The notes below the pieces were generated by a model, which worked only from the letters and a program-made list of their open reading frames with translations, did not search any database and was not told the DNA's origin. The translations under genes were made by a program, and so were the position numbers. This document shows positions 12,675-24,397 of a stretch of DNA of 64,000 nucleotides, piece by piece (position 1 is the first letter of the stretch; each line of letters opens with the position of its first letter). Source of the stretch: Brachypodium distachyon (taxonomy: Eukaryota > Streptophyta > Magnoliopsida > Poales > Poaceae); contig NC_016131.3 of assembly GCF_000005505.3 (NCBI RefSeq), positions 18,249,501-18,313,500 on the forward strand, read 5' to 3'.

Positions 12675-14696
12675 AATCAGTGGGGAAACAATCCGGGAGC
12701 AAAGAATGTATACCTGGCAGACTAAATACGAGATGTAGATGCACTTATAGTGCAGTAGTATATTTTTGGTAGCTGATGTATCATCTTTTACCCCCATATG
12801 ACCGCAAACATTTGTCGCCGGGTACCATTAATGGAATAATTGTTTCCTGGTCAGAAAGCAAGAGCAGAGAAAAGAAGAGAAAATGCAGAGTAGCAATGTG
12901 TAAGAGCTAGGCTATTACAGAGGTGGCAAAACTGATGTATCATATTTTCCGTGATAGGTTTTTATGGTTGCTTTGTCTGCCCCGATGGAGGTGCTGACGT
13001 TTTTGCTGGACTAATTGTTGTGTATATCTTGGAAAGAGTGCTGACAAACATTTACCAAAGCAGAACGAAATACGCAGCTGCGGCCACCAGATTAAGCGTT
13101 TACCGTGCAAAGCAGGTTACTCGACCGTGCAAAGCAGTGTAGCATCATGTGGAATCGTCGGTGAACTCCCCGAGAGATTATTAACAGCGTTGTCAGGATG
13201 GGTCTATGGCCGGCCCTACGCTCGTCTCCTCCACTGACAAGCCACAAGGGGACAACTGAATTAGGTGAAACGAGCAGGTGACCGTGACTCCTTTGTCTTG
13301 TACAACGCCACGGCCACCCCTGTCCCATGCGTCATCTCGCCGAACCTCACTGAACATTTTTTATGAATAAATATATCTATTTTTGAGTAAATCACGCTCC
13401 CAACTCCATCGAAATGCTCAAGTGGCACCCCTCCCTCATCATCTAAGCGAACCAAAGATCTTGCTCACCACAAGAAGTCAGAGGGCAACTTTCTTTATCC
13501 CTGGGTCGCAAGGGGTATCTGGTATCTTATCCCAGCTTGCCAGATGCCAATCCCTAAAGACATGTAAAGATACCTGGGTTCCAGTAAGGAACACATACAA
13601 GGAGTTAAGTGCATGTGGGTGTGGTGGTCTTTTGCTTCGGTCGTTTAACCTAGTATTCGGGGCGTTTGGGGCGAGTGTGAAGCACTTCCTACTTCGCATT
13701 TCTTCCTCCTCGCAAATGATTGAAATGGGTAGGTTGATATTATTAATAGATGCCACATGGATCTAGATAATTCCAATTTGCTAAACTGTGGTCCTTTACA
13801 ATAGTGTGGCTTCGAGCAAAAGCTGTACCCTACATGAATTCCTTGGTGCAATGCAGTATAAGGTCCAACTACTCATTAAGCGAATGGGCTCACCCTTCAA
13901 AAGAAAATGGACTCATGATGAAACCAATTCAGTCCTGTCTAAAGGGGCAGGCAAAATGAGTACTCGAAATGAGGCGATCCATAATTCCGTTATGTGACCA
14001 CAGCTTTTACAAAGTTGGTTATTGGTTTTGCCCCTTCACTTATGATGATTCCATTAACTGAACTTTTGACATTTCGCACTTTTTGCAAGTTCAAACCCAT
14101 TCTTCAGACAAATGGCGCCTCCCTATCTAAAATGCTCTTTTTTTTAAGAGGTCGCCACACTTGCAGAGCACATGAGAGCTCTCTTAATTTTAAGAAAACA
14201 TAATACGTGCACATGACACTCTGATTTTCTTTATATATTAAGGACACCATCAGCCCCGCTTTGAACGTAGATATCGTTCACTCATTTGCAATCTGCTTGT
14301 AGTTATGCTAGATCTTAGCCCATGGACAGACAGGGGTTGCCAGTGGCTGCAAGGAGGGCAACAACAGCAAAGGACAAGCGCGAACACCAACCCAAGAAAG
14401 GCATTAGCTCCAGTTCAGTTTAGTAGTACAGGCGTCAGATCTCCGGGGTCAAGGCTAGATCGATGTGGCAGTGCATACATGTAGCTCGCATTAAACTATG
14501 CTGATGGAATCTCGTCGACAATATATGATCATATCAGCGTAATTAGTTCTTTAATCGAAGTAGTTAACAGCTTGTCAGAGTATGGTGTACGCTGATGCTT
14601 AATTTTCGCATGTCTGAGACTGAAGTTCAGCATGTCACTCTGTTTGAGTAGGCTACAGCGTTTTGTATGGCACTAAAGACTAAAGAGATTAAATGA

Positions 14697-14832
14697 CACG
14701 GGCGGGACTATACAGGCTAACCTCGACAAAAAATTCTATCCACTCCGTCTCCGAATTAACTGACGGCACGGGACTATATAGGCTAACAATCTCAACAAAA
14801 AATTATATTCCCTCCGTCCCCGAATTACGGGA
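14697..14832 (+). repeat. Imperfect tandem duplication of about 67 bp
   Basis: Two adjacent units each contain CGGGACTATA(T)AGGCTAAC-like sequence, then CTCAACAAAAAATT-like sequence, then TCCCTCCGTCCCCGAATTA-like sequence (second-unit forms given). The end of the second unit forms a short inverted pair around CCGAATTACGGGACGG, suggesting a MITE remnant. Confidence 0.65.
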
Positions 14833-15459
14833 CGGAGAGAGTAGTATCTGGAATTCTTTTCAGTTGAAAAAGTCATTGAATGTAATTCTTGTAATAGCCA
14901 ATGAGTTTTTTGTTTGTTTTTCCCCACATATATTACAGCCAACGAAGTTCATTTGTACGTTAGCCAATTTAATTTTGTTTCGAAACTAGAATTGCACGGG
15001 AATAACTTTATATGGACCTCACGTTACTTGTAGTCATCATCCGGGATGTGTCAATTTCCCCTGACTTCGGCCCCCATCTTGCCGTTAGAAGGCGGGTGGA
15101 ACATCTAGTCTTCCTAGACACATCAAGAACTCTTTTAGTGATAAAAAATGTGTGCTCCTCGTCTATGGTGGAGGATGAGGCGTCGTCGAGAATAGACATA
15201 CTTACCATCCGTCTCACGTTAATTGTGCCCAATGTTGCGAGTTTTTGGTGTCCTGGTACAACTGTGCTATAGTGTTTTTACTCGTATGATATTTCATGGC
15301 TTTGGAGTCCTTTAGTTTATGACAAAAATAGTGGTTCAATGACCTGTACCTTTAGAGGGATCACCTCTGTCCGCGGTACATTCAATGCACATGGCTTTCC
15401 ATCCTTGATGGGCGACTCAAAACATTTGTGAAACTTTCAAAGACAGTTAGGTTCATATA

Positions 15460-15583
15460 CTCCCTCCATCCAGCAAAGGATGTCTCAACTTTGACTAAAT
15501 TTGAATGCATCTATACACTAAATCACATCTAGATACATCCAAATTTTGACAAACTTGAGACATCTTTTGTTGAACGGAGGGAG
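15460..15583. mobile_element. Stowaway-type MITE (124 bp)
   Basis: Flanked by TA. Termini CTCCCTCCATCCAGCAAAGG and an inverted copy ending GAACGGAGGGAG. The interior GAATGCATCTATACACTAA defines a subfamily shared with copies near 37.7, 41.6 and 45.1/57.8 kb. Confidence 0.88.
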
Positions 15584-15599
15584 TAGATGTTTTCGCCAT

Positions 15600-16180
15600 T
15601 TGTGCCGGTCGGGGAAAAATCACTGTTATAACCCATGTTTTTTCGGATTTATTTGTCCGGTCAAAAATAAATCAGCGTTGTGGTCATCATTTTCGTGGAT
15701 TACAACCCACATTGTTTGAATATTCGGATACCGTGGCCTTGTTACGCGTTTTCAGACTGTTTTTTGTTGGTCAGGAACGATCACCGTTTTGACCGTTTTC
15801 GTGTGAATACTAGCCCACATTTTTGGGATTTTTGGCCATTTTCGGATATTTGACCCCGGTACATGTTTTCCGCCCTTTTCGTGGTCGAAAAAGAATCATC
15901 TCACCGTACTGGCAGTTGGGGTCTAACCATGTTTTGTGTCTTTTTTTTTGCTGATTTTTGGATATCACGATACCTGCACCGGCCCGTTTTCATGATCTAT
16001 AACCCATATTCTTTGTTTTTTGGCCAATTTTCTTGATACATGTTGTCTATCCATATTTAATTGGTCGAAGAAAAAAAACACTGGTCCGACCATGTTTTAT
16101 GTTTTTTTTGGTGAGAAGTCATAACCCGTACATGTCTTCGAGACATTTTGGCCGGCCGAAAAAATAATCTAACAGTTTTC
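15600..16180. repeat. Degenerate repeat field of about 105-bp period
   Basis: About five diverged units recur, each combining a GGTC(G)AAAAA-type run, an AATCA segment, TTTTCGTG, a TAACCCACAT-like segment and TTTTTGGCC. No open frame of interest lies inside. It looks like an old tandem array or transposon remnant; the period is estimated by eye. Confidence 0.45.
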
Positions 16181-16873
16181 GGTTCCGATGGATGTCCTCG
16201 TAGTCATTTCTCTCCGAACCAACCGACGGACGTCTTGCGCTGAAAGTGAGAGTTTGTAATTTATTATACAAATCCAAATCACTTGTTTTCGGAGCGGAAG
16301 AAATGGACAGAGGAAGTATATGTTTGGACGGGCACGCTGCGGTGCAACGGTGACAGTGAAACAAGAAACTGAACCAAGCGTCACTGAGAACGGCCGTGGC
16401 GTTGAGCCCCACAGTGACAGACAGACAGGCAGTCCGGTCCAGTCCAGCAGAGGCGCCCTGCTCCTCCCTGCCACTGCCACAGTCCTCCCCCATGGAGCGA
16501 CGAGCTACTGACGCCTAGCAGCTACAGTACTAGCTTCACGTGAGCGCTCAAAGAAAACCAGCCAATCTTCCCTCGCTTGCTGCTTGATAGTACTTCCTCC
16601 CCTGTAAATCTGAGCATTTAATGCCCACTCCCTCCTCTGGACTCTGGTCTCCCTCCCAAACCCCTCCTCCTCCTTCCGTCCCCTCTCGCAGCCGCCGGCA
16701 GATCAAAAATCCGCGCACGCGCTGATCTTGGTTCCTGGAAGCACTGGTCTTTGTCCTTTCCTTTCCTTGCACTGATCGGCCGCGCCCTTTGATGCGAGCA
16801 GAAGGAGGAAAGCGGGTGTTCCGTTGATTTCTGTGTTTCTTTCCGCCGGCGCTGGCTGTCCGGGGCGACGGCG

Positions 16874-19800
16874 ATGAGGCGGCATGGGTGGCAGCTCCCT
16901 TACCACCCACTCCAGGTTTGTCCCTGCCTGAAATCTCGTGCCTTTCATCTTCTTTCTTTCTTTCCTATCGTGAAGGGTTGATGGATGAATGGAAATGGAA
17001 TGGATGGATGCTTGCTTGCTTGCTGCAGGTGGTCGCCGTGTCCGTGTTCTTGGCGCTGGCGTTCGCGTTCTACGTCTTCTTCGCTCCCTTCGTCGGGAGG
17101 AAGGTGTTCCAGGATGCAGCCGTTGGGCTCTACACTCCACTGGTAAGTTTCTTCTCTGCCCAACTCTCCTTGCTGTCATGGTGAACTGAGCGACCGAGCG
17201 AGCGAGTACCCTGTGATTCGGCACGTTTGGATCCCAATCTTGGTGCTGCATGATGGGCCCATCAGTGGTTGGTGGATGCAACTTGGGGAAGTGCCAAATT
17301 AAGTAGTAGGTCTCATCTTGAAATGGGCTATTAGCACTCTTGCTTATGTGGTGTGATTTCTGTGCTTTTTGTTTGTTGGTTGGTTGGAGGGTGCTACAAG
17401 TAATTCTGTGGGTAGTTTGTTTGTTTTGTTTGTTTGTTTGAGGGTCTCTGTAGTAGTCTGGCCGATCCTGGTTCTACCACGTGACACGCCTACCTCCTGC
17501 CTTCATGGTTGGTAGATTTTGCTTTGTTCACAAGGTTAAGAACAGGATAGATGATTGCTATTTTGTTTATGTGACGTAAAAAAAATTCTTGTCATTAAGG
17601 GCAAGCAAGAATTGTACATCCACTCTTTGTGCTTCTTCAGTCAATCCAGTTCAGTACTATTGCCTTCGCGGCAGTAAAGCAATTAAGCATTGTTTTGTTG
17701 GTACTAGGTTTTTGTAACTCTGTTTACTGGAGAGTGACATGGCATAAGCTGTAGTTGTTACACTAATATTGGTCATTTCTTACTGATCATATACTTCTGA
17801 TACCGTGTTGCCGTTTTCGTGCTGTCCTGTTGTAATCATGCCAAGTGGGTTATCCCTGCATTATTCTCGTTTTCTTTGTAGCTGACAGAGTAACAGCAAT
17901 ATGATTGAGTTTTGGAAGCTTTCTTTACTTTTAAGATAATTGTTGCATTTATGCTGCAATGCATATGTAATGTTCTTTGGGACGCCTTCTGGTTATCTGG
18001 AAGTTTTCTTTGCATTTTATACATGTATTACAGAGTGGCATGCACACTTTTCATTTCTTGATGATAACCATGTCTAGTTTTTTTTCCTTGTGAACAAATA
18101 TAATCAGGGAATTATGGTTTGTTTACATTTCTGGATGCAATGTGATTCTCCGCAACATCACATGTTTGAGTTCACAAAACTGGAAATTTGTTTCCATGGT
18201 GAAAGGCACTACAGCATGAATTTAGCGCACTTAATCCTAAGTGTACCTTTGCCTTAATTTTTTTCCCAACAGCACATTTGCCTTCTTATTTTTTTTTCAA
18301 CCACACATGTTTACTAGAACAAAATAAAACCATGGTAGTTAATTTATTGTGAATAAATGGTGATCCTACTATTTTATCAAGCTACATCATTTAGTACAGA
18401 AAATGATGCCATGTAAAATAACAGTTATGCATTTTCTTAGTAGCTCTTTAACTTAACACATATATGACCAATGTGAGTAATCCGTCTTCTTAGGTTTTCT
18501 GTGTATTCTTCCTATACATCTGGTGTGCTGCAACGGATCCAGCAGACCCAGGGGTCTTGAAATCAAAGAAGTACCTAAGATTGTATGGAAGCTGCAAACA
18601 TCGGCAAGGTGTTTCAGATGTTGGATTACAACTAGAGGGAACTGGAGAAAAGAAAGAACATGAAGTTGCTGATGCTAGTGAAACATCAATGACTCAACAC
18701 AAAAGCAAAAGCACATCCTGCTGCAGTGCAGCTTCCTCTGCACTTCTCCTTATATTCTACCCTCTCTCTTTTGCTTTTTCCTGCTGCCAGTCACGTGATT
18801 GGTCATCTGAGCAGCAAGCCAGTGAGGAAGGGATGTTTTTCTGCAGTCTCTGTGAAGTTGAGGTATGTTTCTTGCATCTGTTAGTGCTGATGTATCCTTT
18901 TTTATGCAGGTAAGCATTTAACCCCCTGCTACTCTTTCTGTAGGTGTTGAAGTACAGTAAGCATTGTAGAGTTTGTGACAAATGTGTTGACGGCTTTGAT
19001 CATCATTGCAGGGTAACATACTCCTGAATATTCTTCTTATTTCCTGTCAGCGAGTATATAATGACTCACTTGATTTGCTCGATCTCAACAGTGGCTCAAC
19101 AACTGTATTGGGAAAAGAAACTATAGGAGGTTTTTTCTTCTAATGACAACTGCTCTTTTCTTGGTAAGCTCATGTTCTTCCATGATGCTCTGGTAGATAA
19201 TATCGATATGAAAGGTGCATATTACTCCGATTTTAATGCCATTATTTGAAGCATATTCCCAGCATGCCCCATGCATTTGAATTTGGTCGCCACAGTTGCA
19301 GAGAGCATTTTATTCCTGGTCCTTTTCATCCTAGTTGATCATTGACAGGTCTGCATGATTTGTGCACTTTGGGCCAGCTTATCCTGCAATCAGCAACTGG
19401 AGTATTGGTGCTAGTGCTCTGCTTTGTTGAGCGAAAGGAATTCAATACACAAATTGTGTCAAAGCTAGGAAGCAGCTTCTCTATAGCGCCTTTCATCATT
19501 GTGGTGGTATGTTTGATCATCCTACTTCTTTCTAATAGTGATTACTTCACACCTCGCTGAATGTGGCTGATGTTTTAATTGATCTTTTTGAATAGTACTA
19601 AGAACGTCAACCTTTCTTCACACAGGGATCCTGTACTATCCTAGCTATGGTTGCCTTACTGCCAATTGCCCAGCTTCTCTTTTTCCACATTCTTCTCATC
19701 AAGAAGGCAAGTCCTGATAGATTTCAGTTTTATGTAACAATTGTTATACCAGCAGTTTCATTACTATCCCTGTGCTATTGGGGAGTAGCTTGTACCTCAA

Positions 19801-21457
19801 ATTCTCAGACTGCCCCATTGAAATATTTCATGAAAAATGTAAACTTGTGACATTTTGCCCAACATGCACTATGATTATTGATGGTATACATTTATAGCAA
19901 ACAACTGTTATATGATCAGTCCATGTTTTCCTTATAACATCACTGTGAACCACAACAGGCACAGTGAAAAAGAGCGGGCTACTTAGTTTCCCACTGAATT
20001 AGTAAATATGTATAAATAGATACCATGGATAGTTTGTGAAGGTTGCATTGCTTCCTTTCAAGGTGCCAAATTGAAAAATCTAAGCACCTTCTTTCCAACC
20101 TCATGCAGGGAATCAGTACATACGACTACATTATTGCCCTGAGAGAGCAAGACCAAGAAGAGGTTAGTGGGCAGCAGAGTCCGCAGATGTCTCATGTAAG
20201 CTCCTATACTGGTGGGCTTAGTAGTACTAGTTCCTTTGGCGCATTGCGTCGTGGTTCATGGTGCACTCCTCCAAGACTGTTTCTTGAAGATCAGGTGAGA
20301 ACCATGTATTGTCAAACTTCATGAATAGCAAGACAGATTAACATTAGAACTTGCACTGTTGCTTGCAAAGTGAAGGTGTTTGACAGCACATCATATGTTG
20401 GACTTCTAGTCTGAGTATGTGTAGTTAGACATGGGAGTTGAAGTAATCAAATTAAGATATCTAATGCTTATTTTTAAATAGCCATGGTGATCGTGGGTAT
20501 GCCTTTGACCTCTTGAACTTTCTGAAACATTATAATTTTGTATTTCTGAATGACAATAAATGCGGCCTCATTGTTAGTTTGTAGACATGATTGTAAAAGA
20601 GTGACATATGACCTTTTCTGCATTCAGCATTTTTCAATCAGCTTACAAAATAATCTGAAACTACTCAAACTCCTTTGCAGTTTGATGTTATTCCATCAGA
20701 GGCTGGCTCTTCGCATAATTCTGTTACCAAGAGAAAAGAAGATGAAGTAAGGAGGAAGAAAACCTCAGGCGCTGTGAAAATCAGTCCATGGGCACTGGCT
20801 CGTCTTAATGCAGAAGAAGTTTCTCGAGTTGCTGCGGAGGCACGGAAGAAGTCCAAAGTTTTAGTGCCGATCAGAAAGGATGAATATTCACTTGGTCATG
20901 AAACAGACAGTAGCTATGGAGGTATGAGTGGAAGGATTGATCTAGGACCTGATAACACGATGCAAACAGATAGGAGAGGAAGGCCCCATGGTGATCTCTC
21001 TCTTAAGCCTGTCGCAAAAATGTCTACAGATGCTATTGACAGCATTGGCACTGACATGGTCCCTGAAGCCTTATCCAATTTAGCACCGTTGCAACTTGAG
21101 GCACGGAGCGCTTTTCACCCAAGTAGAGCTGCATCTTCCGTTAACGTTGATGGGTCATCTCCAGATAGCAGTTTGGACTCGCCTGATCTCCACCTGTACC
21201 GATTCTCAGGTGTCTCCTCATCTGCAGCTGAAGACTTGCAGCTCACAACTCTCACTGCCCCAGGAAGCACTCAACAGAAAGGGCTTCAGCTGTCTAGATC
21301 AACCAGCGATGGTTATGAAGCATCAGGTGGTGAAGACAGTGACCGTATCCCGTCAAGGATAGTGCACCGCTCCTCAAACTGGGCAAGCATCATTCTCAGC
21401 ACTGATCAGAGTGTGTCCTCATCTGGCATCCTTGTGCCAAAGAACAGATTGTCTTAA
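16874..21457 (+). CDS. PAT22: DHHC-type protein S-acyltransferase (palmitoyltransferase), 9 exons
   Basis: Membrane enzyme that transfers palmitate from palmitoyl-CoA to protein cysteines. Exons by eye: 16874-16915, 17029-17142, 18494-18862, 18944-19012, 19092-19163, 19378-19506, 19626-19706, 20109-20294, 20681-21457; total 1,839 nt, 612 residues, all phases consistent. The protein opens MRRHGWQLPYHPLQ, followed by two membrane segments (about 16-36 and 53-67) and a DPADPG motif. The cysteine-rich domain runs from CSLCEVEV through KHCRVCDKCVDGFDHHC; DHHC is residues 194-197 with Cys197 catalytic. Two more membrane regions lie at about 207-237 and 254-282, followed by ISTYDY (the TTxE-type motif) and a long serine-rich cytosolic tail. 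The N-terminus and tail phrases match Arabidopsis PAT22 as I remember it, so the symbol is by homology. The intron after 19706 uses a GC donor. Confidence 0.93.
19707..20108 (+). other. GC-AG intron in the DHHC gene
   Basis: The exon ends AAG and the intron begins GCAAGT. The next exon begins after CATGCAG, joining LLIKK to GISTYDY in frame. AG|GCAAGT is the usual strong context for the minor GC donor class. No GT nearby preserves the conserved LLIKKGISTYDY segment. Confidence 0.85.
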
Positions 21458-21794
21458 GACCAAATCCATGCAGTCATGCTCGGCTTCCTTCAGATGAATC
21501 AAGAATGTAAATGACCCACAGAGATTCTAGGCCCCTACAAAGTTCATCACCTTGTTGGCTTGTTCCATAGTCTCGCCATGCGTAAGCTGTTATTTTGGAA
21601 ATTGGTAGGTAGAGAGGAGTGTTGTTTCATTTGCGAAGGGTTTAAGTGCTTCTAATTTTCTCTATTAGATGACAATGTACCATTTTACCAGATGGTAGTA
21701 TCTTCAGTACCTTGTACTAACGCCTCAATTTCCTGGTTGCTAACTGTTCTTGAGGTTGACATGTTAGCTTCCGACCATGTGAAGTTTGAAGAAA
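21458..21794 (+). other. 3' UTR of the DHHC gene
   Basis: AT-rich downstream sequence with no open frame of interest; probably 3' UTR and terminator. No precise poly(A) site can be called. Confidence 0.5.
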
Positions 21795-22860
21795 GAAATA
21801 AGTCCACTTTACCCACCCTTACCCCCTGAACTCTGAAACCGGGTATTTTACCCCCTTGAACTTTCAAAACTATGCACTGACCCCCCTCTGCTTGTATCCG
21901 GTGGTTTTGCTGTGTTGAAGGTGGTTTTGACCCGTTGACTGCCACAATGGTGCTGTCATGTGGCACAAGTCGTTGATATCCCCCCTCCCCGAGCCCGACT
22001 CCTCTTATTCTCAGCATGTGGGCGGCGGCGGCACTGGCGGCGAGAGGTGATCAACGTAGTCAAGACCCACCTCAGAGTCCAAATTGGCGCCACCTCTCGC
22101 GGCTCGTGGCAGGTCTTCCTCGAGAGGGGAGCAGAGGGGCGAGCAAGAGGGAGGCGCAGAGGGGCGGTGCGCGAGAGAGAAGGGGAGGGTAGTGTAGGAG
22201 AGAGAAGAGGAAGGTGAGGAGGAAGATGCTTGGTGGTAGCAGCGGAGAAGCAGACAAGTTTCCCTCTCGTCCCTGCCCTATTCTCTTCTGCAGGGGTCGA
22301 TTCCATCTCTCTCCCGCTGTTCTTAAAGAAAGGAACATAATCAAAATTAGAGGGCAAAGGCAGAGAGCCAATGAAATCGAACAGCAGAAAAGAAAGGAAG
22401 AGCTTACCTCATAAAGCATCGACCTGATAGAGGATCCGGAGGTCCACGACATTGCAGATTCGCCGGCGGCAGCGGAACTGACTGGAAGCAGCCGTTGCGA
22501 GCTTCGGGATCGATGCGGAGGGAGAGAAATGAGCAGGAAGCGCGGCGGATTTGACAAGGAAGCTGACCGGCGGGACAGATTGGACCGCGGGTGGTGGCGG
22601 CGACGAACTAGGTTGCTGTTGGGTTCGCCATAGAAGAACTCAGGATAAGAAGAGAGTGAGAAAGGATTTGCTTGCCAGCATGACGATCAAATGGGTCAAA
22701 ACCACTTTCAACACAACGAAACAGCCTCAAAATAGGCAGGGGGGGGGGGTGGTCGGGTGCACGGTTTTGAAAGTTAAGGGGGGTTAAATATCCGGTTTTA
22801 GAGTTTAATGTGTTTTTTGGACTTTGTGATAAGTTCAGGGGGATAAAATAGACTTATTTC
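21795..22860. mobile_element. Non-autonomous Mutator-like element (1,066 bp), possible Pack-MULE
   Basis: Both termini read GAAATAAGTC inward, and the 9 bases outside them are identical: TTGAAGAAA at 21786-21794 and 22861-22869. A perfect 9-bp duplication with long imperfect inverted repeats (about 21795-21930 and 22690-22860) is the Mutator superfamily signature. The repeats are made of 'CCCCCTGAAC' and 'AACTTTCAAAAC' type blocks. No transposase is encoded. The interior (about 21931-22689) is much more GC-rich than the surroundings and carries, on the minus strand, a short reading frame ending in a plausible splice donor, which suggests captured host sequence. Confidence 0.88.
22408..22452 (-). 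pseudogene. Possible captured exon inside the Mutator-like element
   Basis: On the minus strand an ATG at 22452 opens MSWTSGSSIRSMLYE, followed at 22407 by a strong donor (GAG|GTAAGC). A possible acceptor, CCCTGCAG, lies about 110 bases further on. It resembles the first exon of small serine-rich plant genes, some with GRF-type zinc fingers, but no zinc-finger exon follows. The interpretation as captured gene sequence is inference. Confidence 0.35.
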
Positions 22861-22869
22861 TTGAAGAAA

Positions 22870-24397
22870 ACAAGGGCATGTGAGCAGCAGTTGGGCAACT
22901 AGGCTGCCTACGCATTAAGAAATGCTATGGCCTGTGCAAATCCAGCCATCTGGATCACATTTTAGCGACCCACTGTTAAGTACTTTAATTATACAACTAA
23001 GTCAAACATGTCCCAAATACTGTATCTGAGACAGAACAACACATTATTATACAGGATGGCAAATGATAAAGGTCAGTAAATTGAATCAGTTCCGTGAAAT
23101 AGCACTCTGGTTTTTCTATTTATTATTTTGTTTGCACAGAAAATAAATAAATGAACAAGGTATTTTCCAAATTTTCTACAACTATTTTGAAGCAAAATAT
23201 GTAGTGTAGTTACTCGTGAAAAGTAACACGTAATGTAGTTGTCGGTGGCTCGGTGCCAATTATTGAAGATGTGACAGACACAAAGTTAAATCTTGCAGTC
23301 TTGCTTCATTCGGTTCTCTGCTAAACACTTGGCAAAGTTAAATACTCGTATAATTCAATGAATACTGCAAGTTCCATCTTGGGGACAATGCATGACCAGT
23401 ACAAAATAGAAGTCAATGTACCGTGTTCATGATCTAAGGTATAAAAAACTTGTAATATAAAGAAAGAGTTCAAGTCATACCCCGAGAAAGCATCACGAGT
23501 AAAGAAGCTAAAAGAGAGAAGATGCCTCGTATGCAAAATTCTAAGCTGCAGCCTGCAGGGTTGAAAAAGTAATTACCAGAAGATCCAGCAATGAAAAGAG
23601 AGCTCAGTCAGAGGAATCACTGTAGGTTCCTTTCCTCCATATGAATAGATTCTGCAAATGGAGAACTCCAGTAGTCCAGTACTCACTATCTGCTCCAAGG
23701 AAAGGAATCATCCATACATCCTATACATATTCTCCATTGTATGAACTCTTATTTTTATAGTAGGGTAGCATATATATAGCAGTGATCTGAATGTAGACAT
23801 ATCATAGTTGTGAAAAGGACAAGAGAACAAAAATGAAGTTCAAATTGAGCACAGTATTTGGCAGGGTCAGCAGTATTTATGTGGACAACAGGTATCATTC
23901 AGAATGCAAGCTTGGAGTTAATGAAAAACAAATTTGGATTAAGCGACCCTTCAAGAATCAGATGCCAGAGTCATTAGTATCTCCTCAAAAATACAAATGT
24001 GTTTCATATCGTATAACCACAAAGGCATTGATGAGATGACAAAATTCCACCACAATTGAATTGATATACTAGTTACATCATTTCAAAAGAATGCTACACA
24101 TATTGTCAGATCTCAGATCGTTGTCGAGGCTGACCAAGAATACACCATATCTAGATTTTTCTTGTCTTCTCTTTTGCATTCGCGCCATTTCATGAGCTTT
24201 CAAGACCCCAAATGACTGCAAAAGGCTTCTGTCGCCATTGACATCAATCAATCAGTCATGCACATTAAGCATATAGCCATGGCGCCACAACCACCACCGT
24301 TGAATTGTCGAAAGCCGGAGATTGCTGACCTCAGGACCTCACTTATTTCCCATGGGGATATGAAGAGATACAGCTTTGATAAACAAACCTCTCTTCA
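22870..24397. other. Intergenic, AT-rich
   Basis: No gene is recognised. The last few hundred bases are probably 3' UTR of the minus-strand membrane-protein gene that ends at 24398. Confidence 0.5.

Larger units (their letters stand above)
12173..16873. other. Intergenic region between formin and DHHC gene
   Basis: The first several hundred bases are probably formin 3' UTR. I recognise no protein-coding gene; the open frames are under 130 codons and unlike known families. It holds an (AATAGG)n tract, a small tandem duplication near 14.7 kb, a Stowaway MITE at 15.46 kb and a degenerate repeat field at 15.6-16.18 kb. The last 400 bases are likely promoter and 5' UTR of the DHHC gene. Confidence 0.55.
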
